Shown: positions 53,616 through 62,911, counted from the first letter of the stretch. The stretch: 64,000 bases of DNA from Ruminiclostridium sufflavum DSM 19573 (GCF_003208175.1 NZ_QKMR01000024.1:1-64000), one strand, 5' to 3'. Numbers and translations are program-made. Notes: a model not told the origin generated them from the sequence alone.

Positions 53616-54539
53616 ATGAATCAAATAATTCAAGTGAATAACTTGAAAAAAAGTTATGGTGACCTAGAAGCGGTAAAAGGCATCACATTTTCGGTTGAAA
53701 AAGGTACGCTCTTTGCGTTTCTGGGACAGAACGGAGCCGGAAAAAGTACGACCATCAATATTCTTTGCACTTTGCTGGATAAAACAGAGGGCGAAGTTGT
53801 TATTAACAATCACTACTTAGGAAAAGAGAATGACGCAATTCGTAAAGACATAGGGATTGTATTTCAGCAAAGCCTATTAGATGAAAAATTAACTGTCAGG
53901 GAAAACATACTTACGCGAGGGGATTTTTACGGTCTATCATCAAAAACGTTAGGAGAAAATTATCAATTTGTATCTGACTATTTGGACATTGATGAAATTG
54001 AAAAGCAAAAATACGGTACATTGTCCGGCGGTCAACGCCGACGGGTTGATATTGCAAGAGCTTTGATACACCGTCCTAATATTCTATTTTTAGACGAACC
54101 GAGTACAGGGCTTGATCCCCAGGCAAGGGTTTTTGTTTGGGACGCAATTAAGAAGCTCCAACAAGACACAGGAATGACAGTATTCCTCACTACTCACTAT
54201 ATGGAAGAAGCAACAGTTGCCAGCAATATTATCATACTGCGCAAGGGTGAAATTATTGCGGAAGGCAGCGCCTATAAGCTGAAGGAGCAATACGCAAAAG
54301 ATAAACTGAGAGTTGCTTTCAAAAACTGCGAACAAGCAGATGAATTTCTGAACAACTCCCATATCTCCTATAAAACCCGAAAAGATTTTTACACCATCTA
54401 TGTACAAAGCAGCATGGAAGCCTTAGCGCTTTTAAAAGCGATGGAGGAAAATATAGATTCATTTGAAATGATACAAGGCACCATGGACGATGTGTTCTTG
54501 AAATTGGTTGGTGATAATAAGGAGGATTATACGAAATGA
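53616..54539 (+). CDS. ABC transporter ATP-binding protein (DrrA-like)
   Basis: 307 aa from the ATG at 53616 (AAAGGA nine bases upstream; an ATG at 53598 overlaps the SD). Walker A GQNGAGKST is at residues 37-45, the signature LSGGQRRRVDIARAL and Walker B ILFLDEPSTGLDPQ follow, and a C-terminal regulatory region ends the chain. It is of the drug/daunorubicin exporter class. The stop overlaps the permease start. Confidence 0.92.
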   Translation: MNQIIQVNNLKKSYGDLEAVKGITFSVEKGTLFAFLGQNGAGKSTTINILCTLLDKTEGEVVINNHYLGKENDAIRKDIGIVFQQSLLDEKLTVRENILTRGDFYGLSSKTLGENYQFVSDYLDIDEIEKQKYGTLSGGQRRRVDIARALIHRPNILFLDEPSTGLDPQARVFVWDAIKKLQQDTGMTVFLTTHYMEEATVASNIIILRKGEIIAEGSAYKLKEQYAKDKLRVAFKNCEQADEFLNNSHISYKTRKDFYTIYVQSSMEALALLKAMEENIDSFEMIQGTMDDVFLKLVGDNKEDYTK

Positions 54540-55411
54540 AAGCACTATTGAGCTTGGTTAATCGGAACAACAAAGTTTTCAGACGCGACAGGGTGCAAAT
54601 TGTTTTTGCACTTTTGACGGTAGGAATACTGATAGCACTTTATGCCCTTTTCTTAAGACAAGAGAATTTGTCACAGTTAGAGAACATTGTAGGTAGCAAT
54701 ATACCCGCTATGTACTGGCTGGCTGACACTCATATGGTAGCAGGCTTACTAACGATCTGTACCGTAACGACAACACTCACCGCATTTGGTGTAATGGTTT
54801 GGGATAAGGAAAGGCAAAAAGATATAGATTTTCTGGCGACACCCTTATCAAGAAATAAGATACAGTGGGGCTATCTTATCAATGCCATGTTGATTGGACT
54901 TGTATTTACTGCAATTGCATTCTTTCTGTGTGAGTTGTTTATCAAGGCCGCCGGAGGAGAATTTCTTACATTTGCAGAAACCATGAAAGTTTTTGGATTG
55001 CTTATATTATCATTGCTACTTGCAAGCAGTATGAATTTGTTTATTTCCTTTTTGGTTAAAACACAACGCGCTTTTTCAACAATAAATACAATTGTGGGAA
55101 CCTTAATTGGATTTTTATTAGGGGCATATTTCCCGATGGGTGTATTCCCACAACCCGTTCAATTTTTGATTAAGATATTTCCATTAAGCCATATAGCAAC
55201 ATTGTTAAGACAGGTTATGATGGAAAGACCTATGCAATTAGTTTTCAGTAACACGACAGCTTCGATTGATACATACAAACTCCATTATGGGGTTGTTTAC
55301 AGCCTGAACGGAAATATCGTTTCACCTATATCAAGTATTATTTTTATCTTGATTTCAACTGTCGTGTTCGCATCCCTGTCAATTTATATCTTTAAAAAAA
55401 TTAACAAGTAA
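54536..55411 (+). CDS. ABC-2 type transporter permease
   Basis: 291 aa with about six hydrophobic helices; TFGVMVWDKERQKDIDFLAT-like and FPMGVFPQPVQFLIKIFPLS segments are typical of ABC-2 permeases (the latter before the last helices). With the ATPase it forms an exporter, probably of a toxic compound sensed by the TetR protein. ATGA overlap. The substrate cannot be told. Confidence 0.88.
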   Translation: MKALLSLVNRNNKVFRRDRVQIVFALLTVGILIALYALFLRQENLSQLENIVGSNIPAMYWLADTHMVAGLLTICTVTTTLTAFGVMVWDKERQKDIDFLATPLSRNKIQWGYLINAMLIGLVFTAIAFFLCELFIKAAGGEFLTFAETMKVFGLLILSLLLASSMNLFISFLVKTQRAFSTINTIVGTLIGFLLGAYFPMGVFPQPVQFLIKIFPLSHIATLLRQVMMERPMQLVFSNTTASIDTYKLHYGVVYSLNGNIVSPISSIIFILISTVVFASLSIYIFKKINK

Positions 55412-55469
55412 AGTCCAAAAGGCTTGAAAAGAAGATGATTAGATTTTGAATCCAGTGTAGGCAACCAGA

Positions 55470-55680
55470 TGTCATTATGCAAAGAGGCAGAACTTTTTGC
55501 AGCGACCAGTGCCGGTATGCTTGGTGGAATAGCAACCGGAATCAGCCAAACCGAAAAGCCTCACATCGGCTGACCTGTGCTTACTGTGGCAGGGAATTTA
55601 TCAGCTACGGCAACCCGAACCGGAAATACTGCGGTCACGCCTGCTATACTTCCGACCGTTTCGGAGAGGCGGTGCGCTTA
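55470..55680 (+). pseudogene. Truncated zinc-ribbon protein of a recombinase module
   Basis: The frame from 55477 reads RGRTFCSDQCRYAWWNSNRN and RLTCAYCGREFISYGNPNRK, with CSDQC, CAYC and CGHAC zinc pairs, like a C-terminal part of small sigma/zinc proteins next to clostridial serine recombinases. The upstream part is absent, and after CYTSDRFGEA the frame runs into the out-of-frame SHOCT sequence. The left border TGTCATTATGCAAAGAGG (55470-55487) resembles the GTGTCATAATGCACC repeat. Confidence 0.6.
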
Positions 55681-55850
55681 TTACCAATGAGCAGTTTGAC
55701 CGTGAAAAGAATTATGGCGCGGCAATGGCACTTGCCCGTGCAATGCTCTCCAAGGGTCTGATCACCGAGAAAGACTACCGTAAAATTGATACAATTTACA
55801 AGGCGAAATGTCGCCCTGTAATTGGCGCTTTACCGACCGAAAACCCTTGA
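55674..55850 (+). pseudogene. SHOCT-domain protein remnant
   Basis: The frame ALITNEQFDREKNYGAAMAL, then ARAMLSKGLITEKDYRKIDT and a stop at 55848-55850, is a SHOCT-type short domain usually found as an independent gene ahead of these recombinases. It has no start codon or SD; the junction with the zinc protein is in a different frame, indicating a deletion between two genes. Confidence 0.6.
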
Positions 55851-55923
55851 CTTTTCGGGCTTTCAGAGTGATGAATGTAATGCTGAATCATTCGGTTCAA
55901 GCACCCGGAAAGGAGGGTTTTTT

Positions 55924-57165
55924 ATGCGAGTTATAACGAAACTCGAACCTATAGCGCAGCCAATACCAAGATGGAAGTATGTCGGCGTATATGCCGACGA
56001 AGCGCTCACCGGCACAAAGGATGCCAGACCGGAGTTTCAGCGGTTGATAAAGGACTGCAGAAACGGCAAAATCGACATGGTCATTACCAAGTCCATCGCA
56101 CGGTTCGCGCGAAACACGGTGACCATGCTGGAAATCGTGCGGGAGTTAAAGCTGCTCGGCATTGATGTCTATTTTGAAAAAGAGAATATACACTCTCTCA
56201 GCGGGGATGGCGAGTTGATGCTCACCATCCTCGCTTCTTACGCGCAGGAGGAAAGCCGCTCGGTTTCAGAAAACTGCAAATGGCGAATCAGAAAACGCTT
56301 TGCACAGGGCGAGCTTGTCAGCCTGCGGTTTATGTTCGGTTATCGTATCGAAAAAGGCGAGGTGGAAGTTGATCCGGAGACGGCGGATATCGTCCGGATG
56401 ATTTTTGAGGATTATATCGACGGTATGGGCGGCAGCTTGATTGCTAAGAAACTGCGTGAGATGGGCGTACCTGCCCTGCGTGGCGGGACATGGAACGCAG
56501 AGCGCGTGGTGGCGATCATTAAGAATGAAAAATATACCGGCAACGCGCTTTTGCAGAAAAAATATGTATCCGATCACCTGACGAAAAAAGAGGTTTGGAA
56601 CAAAGGACGGCTTCCGCAGTATTATTCCGAGGATACACATCCCGCCATCATTGATATGGAGACCTTTGAGATGGCGCAGGAGATTATGGAGCGTCGTAGG
56701 AACCGCTTTGGAAACAAAAAAGATGTAACGCCGAACAAGTATCCGTTCTCCGGAAAGATTGTATGCGAAAGCTGTGGGAAGAATTACAAACGGAAAGTCA
56801 CGGCGGGAAAACCGTACTGGCAATGCTCCACCTTCCTGCAAGACGGCAAGGATTACTGCCACGCCAAGCAAATTCCCGAGGACATCCTCCATACGGTGAC
56901 CGCCGCGGCTCTCGGTTTGGCAGTTTTTGAAACTGAGGCGTTTACGGATCGGATTGCCGAGATACGAGTGCCGGAAGCCAACAAGCTGGTGTTCGTGTTC
57001 CACGATGGTCGTTTTGTGGAGAGGGTTTGGCACGACCGCTCCCGCGCTGATAGCTGGACGGACGAGATGAAGCAAGCTGCCCGCGACCGCATGACGCCCG
57101 AGTTGCGCGAGGCTTCTCGCCAGCGCATGCACGAAATCAACAGGAAAAGGAGGAAGCGCGTATGA
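55924..57165 (+). CDS. Serine recombinase with deleted catalytic region
   Basis: 413 aa from the ATG at 55924 (AAGGAGG upstream). The large-serine-recombinase core is present: ITKSIARFARNTVTMLEIVR, FEKENIHSLSGDGELMLTIL, the Recombinase domain and a CESCGKNY zinc ribbon near residue 270. However, MRVITKLEPIAQPIP joins directly to RWKYVGVYADEALTG. The 40-50 residues that should hold the AYARVS catalytic serine and following helix are missing, in frame. It is expected to bind DNA but not cut it. GC-richer than neighbours; overlaps the next gene. Confidence 0.85.
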   Translation: MRVITKLEPIAQPIPRWKYVGVYADEALTGTKDARPEFQRLIKDCRNGKIDMVITKSIARFARNTVTMLEIVRELKLLGIDVYFEKENIHSLSGDGELMLTILASYAQEESRSVSENCKWRIRKRFAQGELVSLRFMFGYRIEKGEVEVDPETADIVRMIFEDYIDGMGGSLIAKKLREMGVPALRGGTWNAERVVAIIKNEKYTGNALLQKKYVSDHLTKKEVWNKGRLPQYYSEDTHPAIIDMETFEMAQEIMERRRNRFGNKKDVTPNKYPFSGKIVCESCGKNYKRKVTAGKPYWQCSTFLQDGKDYCHAKQIPEDILHTVTAAALGLAVFETEAFTDRIAEIRVPEANKLVFVFHDGRFVERVWHDRSRADSWTDEMKQAARDRMTPELREASRQRMHEINRKRRKRV

Positions 57166-58745
57166 GTCAGGTACGGGTTACGGTAATACCGCCAAGGGTA
57201 AATTTACAACTGATTCCGTTCAGTACGGAATATGTGAAAAAGCGTGTGGCAGCTTATGCGCGTGTTTCCACCGATACCGAGGAGCAAATTTCCAGCTACG
57301 AGGCACAGGTTGACCATTACACCCGCCATATACAGGCAAACGAAGAATGGGAATTCGTGAAGGTATACACCGACGAGGGCATTTCGGCAACTTCCACTGC
57401 CAAGCGCGACGGCTTCAGGCAGATGGTACAGGATGCTCTGGACGGCAAGATTGACCTTATCATTACAAAATCGGTGAGCCGTTTTGCCCGAAACACGGTT
57501 GATAGTTTGACCACCGTCCGGCAGCTTAAGGAAAAAGGCGTGGAGGTTTACTTCGAGAAAGAAAATATCTACACGCTGGACAGCAAGGGCGAGCTTCTCA
57601 TCACCATCATGTCATCGCTGGCACAGGAAGAAAGTCGTTCCATTTCGGAAAATGTGACATGGGGACAGCGCAAGCGGATGCAGGACGGCAAAATCACTCT
57701 TCCGTATAAGCAATTTCTCGGTTACGAAAAGGGAGAGGATGGTCTGCCGAAGATTGTGCCATCCGAGGCGGTCACCGTCCGGATGATATACAGGCTGTTC
57801 CTCGAAGGGAAAACGCCTTCATGGATTGCAAAGCATCTCACCGAGAGCGGTATCCTGACACCGGCGCGCAAAGCGGTCTGGCAGTCCACCACCGTTCTCA
57901 GTATTCTGCAAAATGAAAAATACAAGGGCGATGCGATTTTGCAAAAAACCTTCTGCGTGGATTTTCTCACGAAAAAGATGAAAGTCAACGAGGGCGAGGT
58001 TCCGCAATATTATGTAGAAAACAGCCACCCCGCTATCGTCACGCCTGAGACCTTCGAAATGGTGCAGTACGAACTCAGTCAGCGCAAAGGAAACAAAGGG
58101 TACAAAGCCAGCGACAGCCCGTTCTCCGGCAAGATCATCTGCGGCGAGTGCGGCACTGCATTTGGCTCGAAAGTCTGGCATTCCACCAGCAAATACAGGC
58201 GCACCATTTGGCAGTGCAACCATAAATACAAAGGCAAAAAATGTGACACGCCTCACCTTTATGAAACGGCTCTACAGAAGGCTTTTGTGGAGGCATTCAA
58301 TAGCTTTATTGAAAATAAGGGCGAGATTCTACAGGATTACGAGACGGTAGTTCTGGCGCTGACCGACACATCCTCTCTTGAGAAAAGGCAAGCGGAATTA
58401 AAAAGCGAATACGATATCGTCATGGAACTTATGAGAAAATGCGTGGAAGAAAACGCCCGCACCGTTCTCGACCAGAATGAATACAACCATCGATATACCG
58501 CTTTGATGGAACGCTACGAAGCCGCGCAGAATGGCATTGCTGAAATCAACGATAAAATGCTGGAGCGCACCGCCAAACGGGAAAAGATAACACGCTTCCT
58601 TGATAATATGAAACGCCACGATAAGCTGCTTACCGAGTTTGATGAAAAACTCTGGCTTGCCACTGTCGAATCGGTGACCGTCCATTCGGAAAGCAAAATG
58701 ACGGTTACCTTTAAGGACAACAGCGAGGTCACGGTGGAGATATAG
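57162..58745 (+). CDS. Large serine recombinase (intact catalytic domain)
   Basis: 527 aa. It has KKRVAAYARVSTDTEEQISS with the nucleophile Ser near residue 36, ITKSVSRFARNTVDSL with the catalytic arginines, the Recombinase domain (TPARKAVWQSTTVLSILQNE), a zinc ribbon CGECGTAFGSK with CNHKYKGKKC, and a C-terminal coiled coil at about 400-470. It overlaps the preceding recombinase by four bases. It is probably the site-specific recombinase of the module. Confidence 0.92.
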   Translation: MSQVRVTVIPPRVNLQLIPFSTEYVKKRVAAYARVSTDTEEQISSYEAQVDHYTRHIQANEEWEFVKVYTDEGISATSTAKRDGFRQMVQDALDGKIDLIITKSVSRFARNTVDSLTTVRQLKEKGVEVYFEKENIYTLDSKGELLITIMSSLAQEESRSISENVTWGQRKRMQDGKITLPYKQFLGYEKGEDGLPKIVPSEAVTVRMIYRLFLEGKTPSWIAKHLTESGILTPARKAVWQSTTVLSILQNEKYKGDAILQKTFCVDFLTKKMKVNEGEVPQYYVENSHPAIVTPETFEMVQYELSQRKGNKGYKASDSPFSGKIICGECGTAFGSKVWHSTSKYRRTIWQCNHKYKGKKCDTPHLYETALQKAFVEAFNSFIENKGEILQDYETVVLALTDTSSLEKRQAELKSEYDIVMELMRKCVEENARTVLDQNEYNHRYTALMERYEAAQNGIAEINDKMLERTAKREKITRFLDNMKRHDKLLTEFDEKLWLATVESVTVHSESKMTVTFKDNSEVTVEI

Positions 58746-58769
58746 AAAACCAATGAAATAATGATGCCC

Positions 58770-58797
58770 GCAGAAATGGCATTCATGCCATTTCTGC
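58770..58797. terminator. Inverted repeat after the recombinases
   Basis: GCAGAAATGGCAT (58770-58782), TC, ATGCCATTTCTGC (58785-58797), perfect 13-bp arms. A weak T-rich tail (CTTTTCACTTT) follows. Confidence 0.6.
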
Positions 58798-58894
58798 GAA
58801 CTTTTCACTTTACAACTATTTTAATATTAGTCTCAGTATCAACCAAAATTACGAATAAATCAACAATAATCGTGATTAATATGTATTACTAGCA

Positions 58895-58923
58895 TTGACA
58901 AACGGAGTGCGATGTGTTATACT
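58895..58923 (+). promoter_or_regulatory. Promoter of the HTH-AAA+-subtilase operon
   Basis: Perfect TTGACA (58895-58900), 17-base spacer, TATACT (58918-58923). The leader is about 45 nt with AAAGGAG ahead of the first gene. Confidence 0.8.
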
Positions 58924-58974
58924 ATATAAGCATATTTATGTCCATATACACAATCCTGTGAAAGGAGTTGTATA

Positions 58975-59181
58975 ATGAGTATATCAAATGACGAAAGCAG
59001 ATGGCTTTCTATGACTGAAATATGTACACATCTCGGGATAAGCAGAGACACTGCCATCAAATGGATAAATAAAAAGAACTTACCTGCACATAAGATTGGT
59101 CGGCTTTGGAAGTTTAAGATTATAGAGGTTGATGAGTGGGTGCGAAGTGGTGGGGCTGAAGCAAAGGAGGGTGAATCATGA
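58975..59181 (+). CDS. Small HTH (excisionase/MerR-like) DNA-binding protein
   Basis: 68 aa. WLSMTEICTHLGISRDTAIK, then WINKKNLPAHKIGRLWKFKI is a complete HTH_17 excisionase-type domain. It could regulate the operon or act as a recombination directionality factor. Its stop overlaps the ATPase start (ATGA), so the three genes are one unit, which favours a role with the ATPase/protease pair. Confidence 0.87.
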   Translation: MSISNDESRWLSMTEICTHLGISRDTAIKWINKKNLPAHKIGRLWKFKIIEVDEWVRSGGAEAKEGES

Positions 59182-60170
59182 AAGCGGATCTCTTTAAACG
59201 TTTGTTTAAAGCAATTTTTTCAGAAGATATTGTTTCTTTGAAAAAAATAGCAAACATAATAATTCATGAAGAGCGTGAGCTTGGACATGGTAAGCTGGCT
59301 GATTCGCTCGAACATATATCTGTGACAGAAAAGCCACGATTTTCCACTCAAGGTGATAAGCCAGCAAATGGGAATGGCTTAGGTATATCTTCATTGCCAT
59401 CAAGTAAACGTGATAATTCTCAATTGGTTTCTTTTGTTTCAAGAGAGATGCTGAAGCATCATATGGTTCTTCCACAAGATGTTGAAAATCGATTATTATC
59501 GATAGAAAAAGAATATGCCGCAAGGGAGCGTCTTGGAAAGTATAATCTTACACCAAAGAGGAAAATATTGCTTCATGGTTCTCCCGGTTGTGGCAAAACG
59601 CTGAGTGCCGAGCGAATCGCATGGAATTTGGGACTGCCTCTTCTTAAGGTGCGTTTTGATGCTTTGCTGTCATCATACTTTGGCGAGTCTGCTTCAAACT
59701 TACGTGCTGTATTTGATTACTGTAAAAAAGAGCCTGTTGTCCTACTGCTGGATGAATGTGATTTTATTGCAAAGTCACGTGTTTCAACACAAGATGTTGG
59801 CGAGGTCCCTCGTATTGTTAATATGCTTTTGACTCTTCTCGATGAATATAACGCTCCGGGGCTGGTGATAGCAACAACCAATCTGAGGATACAGTTAGAT
59901 GAAGCTCTTTTTAGGCGCTTTGATGATGTTATTGAAATTCCTATGCCGCAGGTCGAAGAGCGGGAGAAATTGTTAAAAATGACACTCTCGGCTATTGCAA
60001 TTGATAAAAGCGTAAATCTTCATAATATTGCTGAAAAAATGGACGGTTATTCGTATGCAAATGTTGTTTTAACTGCGGAACGTGCTGCGAAGTACAGTAT
60101 ATTAGCAGGAAATAAAAATGTTAGATTTGCTGATTTTGAACAGGCAATAACAGAGGGATTGAAATTTTAA
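59178..60170 (+). CDS. AAA+ ATPase, IetA-like
   Basis: 330 aa. A helical N-terminal region (1-85) precedes the AAA+ core: Walker A GSPGCGKT at 134-141, pore-loop-like SSYFGESASN at 165-174, Walker B LLLDECD at 189-195, sensor 1 IATTNL at 231-236 and FRRFDD with arginine finger at 245-250. Paired with a subtilase it matches the IetA/IetS arrangement (plasmid stability in Agrobacterium; anti-phage activity reported for ietAS). Confidence 0.87.
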   Translation: MKADLFKRLFKAIFSEDIVSLKKIANIIIHEERELGHGKLADSLEHISVTEKPRFSTQGDKPANGNGLGISSLPSSKRDNSQLVSFVSREMLKHHMVLPQDVENRLLSIEKEYAARERLGKYNLTPKRKILLHGSPGCGKTLSAERIAWNLGLPLLKVRFDALLSSYFGESASNLRAVFDYCKKEPVVLLLDECDFIAKSRVSTQDVGEVPRIVNMLLTLLDEYNAPGLVIATTNLRIQLDEALFRRFDDVIEIPMPQVEEREKLLKMTLSAIAIDKSVNLHNIAEKMDGYSYANVVLTAERAAKYSILAGNKNVRFADFEQAITEGLKF

Positions 60171-60188
60171 TCCAAAGGAGGGAACTAA

Positions 60189-62729
60189 ATGGCTGGTACA
60201 AACGATTTTGTGCACTTGGCACTGCCGGTAAAAAAGACAGGGCAAGCAAAATATCCACAAACCCCCATACCCGGCAAGCAAATAACTGCCCAAAATAAAA
60301 ATAATCGTCAACGACATGGACAAACAATCCGCTCGCAGGCGCAAGGTTTGTCACGATTTTGGCAAGATAGGCAAAGCGAAAGAAGTAACCTGAATTTACC
60401 AACCATTGATGGTGGTGTCCCTTTTTTGCTTGAAATTGAGCCAACCACCGATGTTGAATTCTTGAGAGGATTGGGATTTGAGGTCGTTTGTGACCTTGAC
60501 GAGGGTTTTATTATTGTATCTTCGGAGCAAACTGATCTTGCGGATTTTTTGGAAAAGATTGATGGGTTTGTTGACAATAAATTCAGAACAGGAAATGTTG
60601 CGAAGGTATACGCTTTACATACTGACGACGATCGATTAAAACGAATATTGTCAAAAGAATTATATGATCAGTGGTCTAATTTAAATAGTTCAACTTTTTA
60701 TACCGTTGATATGTCTGTTGGTTGTGCTGGAACAGGTTCACCTCCCAATTTGCCAAGTATTCGCAAAGATGAAACCGAAGAACATTACAACAATCGAGTG
60801 AAAGATAAGATGCTGGAATATCAGCAAGCGGTTGACGAGATTATAATGGAACGGCAAACGCAACTCGAAAACATTGTAAGTTATTATGGTGGTGAATTTC
60901 TTTCATCGTTCATAGAAGATGGCGATTCATTTTCAGTAACCTTGAAAATCACAGGAACAGGTCTTCGTGATGTTGTACTTAATTATTCATTTATTTTCGA
61001 GGTTGCGTTCAAAGCGGAAGTCATGTGCGATGTAGCAGCTTCAAATGCGCAGGAAATACCAGATGGGTTATCTATTAGTGAACCAACTTCGGATAGTCCA
61101 ATTATATGTGTAATAGATAGTGGCATTCAAGAAAATCATATATATCTTGAAAAAGCAATAGTTTCGTCAGATTCAAAATGTTTAATCCCGGGGCAAACAA
61201 GTGTCATAGATGAAGTAAGCTACGGAGGACACGGCACAAGGGTTGCAGGTGCAATTCTTTATCCAAATGGCGTTCCTGCAAATGGGTCATATCAACTGCC
61301 GTGTTTTGTTAGGAATATCAAAATTTTAGACGGCAATAATGGCCTTTTCGATAATGTTAGTCGTGAGGGTATAATTGACGAAGCTGTACGTTTATTTTCC
61401 GTTGAGGCAGATAATAAAACTAAAATATTTAATCATTCTGTTGGGGAGAAAAAGCCCTTTTATGAGCTTAAGCATATGTCGGCTTGGGCTGCTAAAATAG
61501 ATGAAGTTTCTTATGAAAATGATGTATTATTTATTCAAGCAGCAGGAAATATTGTCTCAGAAGTTATAAAGGCACACATACAGGCGGGGTATCAGTATCC
61601 AGATTATCTCGGGCAACCGTTATCGCAAATTTCTAATCCGGCACAAAGTTTTCAAGCGTTAACTGTTGGATCAATTTCTCATTCTGATTTTGAGGATAAT
61701 GATACAGTGACGATGGGTAAGAAAAATGAACCATCATCATTCACGCGTGTTGGACCTGGAATATGGGATAGTATAAAGCCGGATGTTGTGGAATATGGCG
61801 GTACACATGTAATAAACAAGAGTGGTCATGATATTACTTTAACAACGCCTGAAGAAGTATGCCCAGATTTAATTCGTCGTTCGCCTCAAGGACCTGCACA
61901 TGCAAAGGATGATATTGGGACATCATTTGCTGCTCCAAAGGTCTCGTTTATTGCTGCAGAAATACAAAAAACACTGCCCAATTCATCTGCATTGCTTTAT
62001 CGTGCTTTAATTGCACAATCAGCAAGATGGCCTAATATAAGTACATTTTTGCAAAATGACGAGTCACAAAAGATGCTGCGTAGAGTTGGATACGGATTGC
62101 CGGATGTCAACCGAGCAACACATAACAATACTTATAGAGCAACACTGGTTTCGATGGATCCGTTAGAGATTGGTGATAAAGAAGCGCATATTTTCACTGT
62201 CAATGTTCCGCAAGAACTTCGTGATGTGGGTGAAAACTATAATGTTTTACTTGAAATTACATTATCATATGCTGCAAAGCCAAAGAGAACTCGGCGAAGT
62301 CATCGGAGTTATTTATCTACTTGGCTAGATTGGACTTGCAGTAAAAAGAATGAATCAAGGCAAGATTTTGAAGCACGGATATTTGAAGCCGATTCAACAG
62401 GACAAGATGATGGTCAATTCCCATGGATGATTCATGAACGACAAAATTGGGGAACAATAAAAGATTTTGCCCGCCCAAGACAAACGCTGCAAAAAGATTG
62501 GTGTATAATAAATGCCAGTGAGTTAGATGAAACTTTTTGTATTGCTGTTCGTGGACATAAAGGTTGGGGTAGTCTTTTCAAAGCTAAGTATGCCATTGCT
62601 GTTAGTTTTGAAGCTATAGATGAAAATATCGAAATCTATGAGCATATTCGTCTAGAGAATCAAGTTAGTATTGAGGTTGATGCTCCAGAGGTGCGTGTGG
62701 AAGTTGACAGCCCAATTGCACAAAGTTAA
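60189..62729 (+). CDS. Subtilisin-like serine protease, IetS-like
   Basis: 846 aa. The S8 triad is D310 (CVIDSGI), H348 (GGHGTRVAG) and S579 (GTSFAAPK), with the oxyanion Asn region in IQAAGNI. Residues 1-70 are basic and polar; 75-130 (GVPFLLEIEPTTDVEFLRGL) look like a propeptide-type domain. There is no signal peptide, so it acts in the cytoplasm. AAAGGAGGG precedes the ATG, 18 bases after the ATPase. Intracellular subtilase plus AAA+ fits an abortive or effector-type defence system. Confidence 0.87.
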   Translation: MAGTNDFVHLALPVKKTGQAKYPQTPIPGKQITAQNKNNRQRHGQTIRSQAQGLSRFWQDRQSERSNLNLPTIDGGVPFLLEIEPTTDVEFLRGLGFEVVCDLDEGFIIVSSEQTDLADFLEKIDGFVDNKFRTGNVAKVYALHTDDDRLKRILSKELYDQWSNLNSSTFYTVDMSVGCAGTGSPPNLPSIRKDETEEHYNNRVKDKMLEYQQAVDEIIMERQTQLENIVSYYGGEFLSSFIEDGDSFSVTLKITGTGLRDVVLNYSFIFEVAFKAEVMCDVAASNAQEIPDGLSISEPTSDSPIICVIDSGIQENHIYLEKAIVSSDSKCLIPGQTSVIDEVSYGGHGTRVAGAILYPNGVPANGSYQLPCFVRNIKILDGNNGLFDNVSREGIIDEAVRLFSVEADNKTKIFNHSVGEKKPFYELKHMSAWAAKIDEVSYENDVLFIQAAGNIVSEVIKAHIQAGYQYPDYLGQPLSQISNPAQSFQALTVGSISHSDFEDNDTVTMGKKNEPSSFTRVGPGIWDSIKPDVVEYGGTHVINKSGHDITLTTPEEVCPDLIRRSPQGPAHAKDDIGTSFAAPKVSFIAAEIQKTLPNSSALLYRALIAQSARWPNISTFLQNDESQKMLRRVGYGLPDVNRATHNNTYRATLVSMDPLEIGDKEAHIFTVNVPQELRDVGENYNVLLEITLSYAAKPKRTRRSHRSYLSTWLDWTCSKKNESRQDFEARIFEADSTGQDDGQFPWMIHERQNWGTIKDFARPRQTLQKDWCIINASELDETFCIAVRGHKGWGSLFKAKYAIAVSFEAIDENIEIYEHIRLENQVSIEVDAPEVRVEVDSPIAQS

Positions 62730-62819
62730 TTTATAATACCTTTCATCAGATAAAAGCCATTTAGTGAATTAAGGATGTGACTCATAGTTTTGGAACACAT
62801 TTTTATGCATAATTGGTTT

Positions 62820-62840
62820 CGTGTCATAATGCACCCGAGG
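62820..62840 (+). repeat. Right copy of the GTGTCATAATGCACC direct repeat
   Basis: CGTGTCATAATGCACC followed by CGAGG; the left copies are at 52488-52508 and 52548-52567. An ATAATAAATGCACC echo follows at 62842-62855. Together they bracket about 10.3 kb. Confidence 0.75.
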
Positions 62841-62911
62841 TATAATAAATGCACCGCTTGATTTATCCCGCGATAATCGTGCCATTGTATCAAAAGCAAG
62901 GTTTATAGACA

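Noticed and set aside
56266-57132. Long open frame on the minus strand inside the first recombinase
   Set aside because: A shadow caused by GC-rich codon bias of the plus-strand recombinase; no SD and no family resemblance.
57819-58256. Minus-strand open frames inside the second recombinase
   Set aside because: Shadow frames of a gene with intact recombinase motifs on the plus strand.
60121-60444. Minus-strand open frames at the ATPase-protease junction, considered as an antisense antitoxin
   Set aside because: No SD or promoter on that strand, composition mirrors the plus-strand genes.
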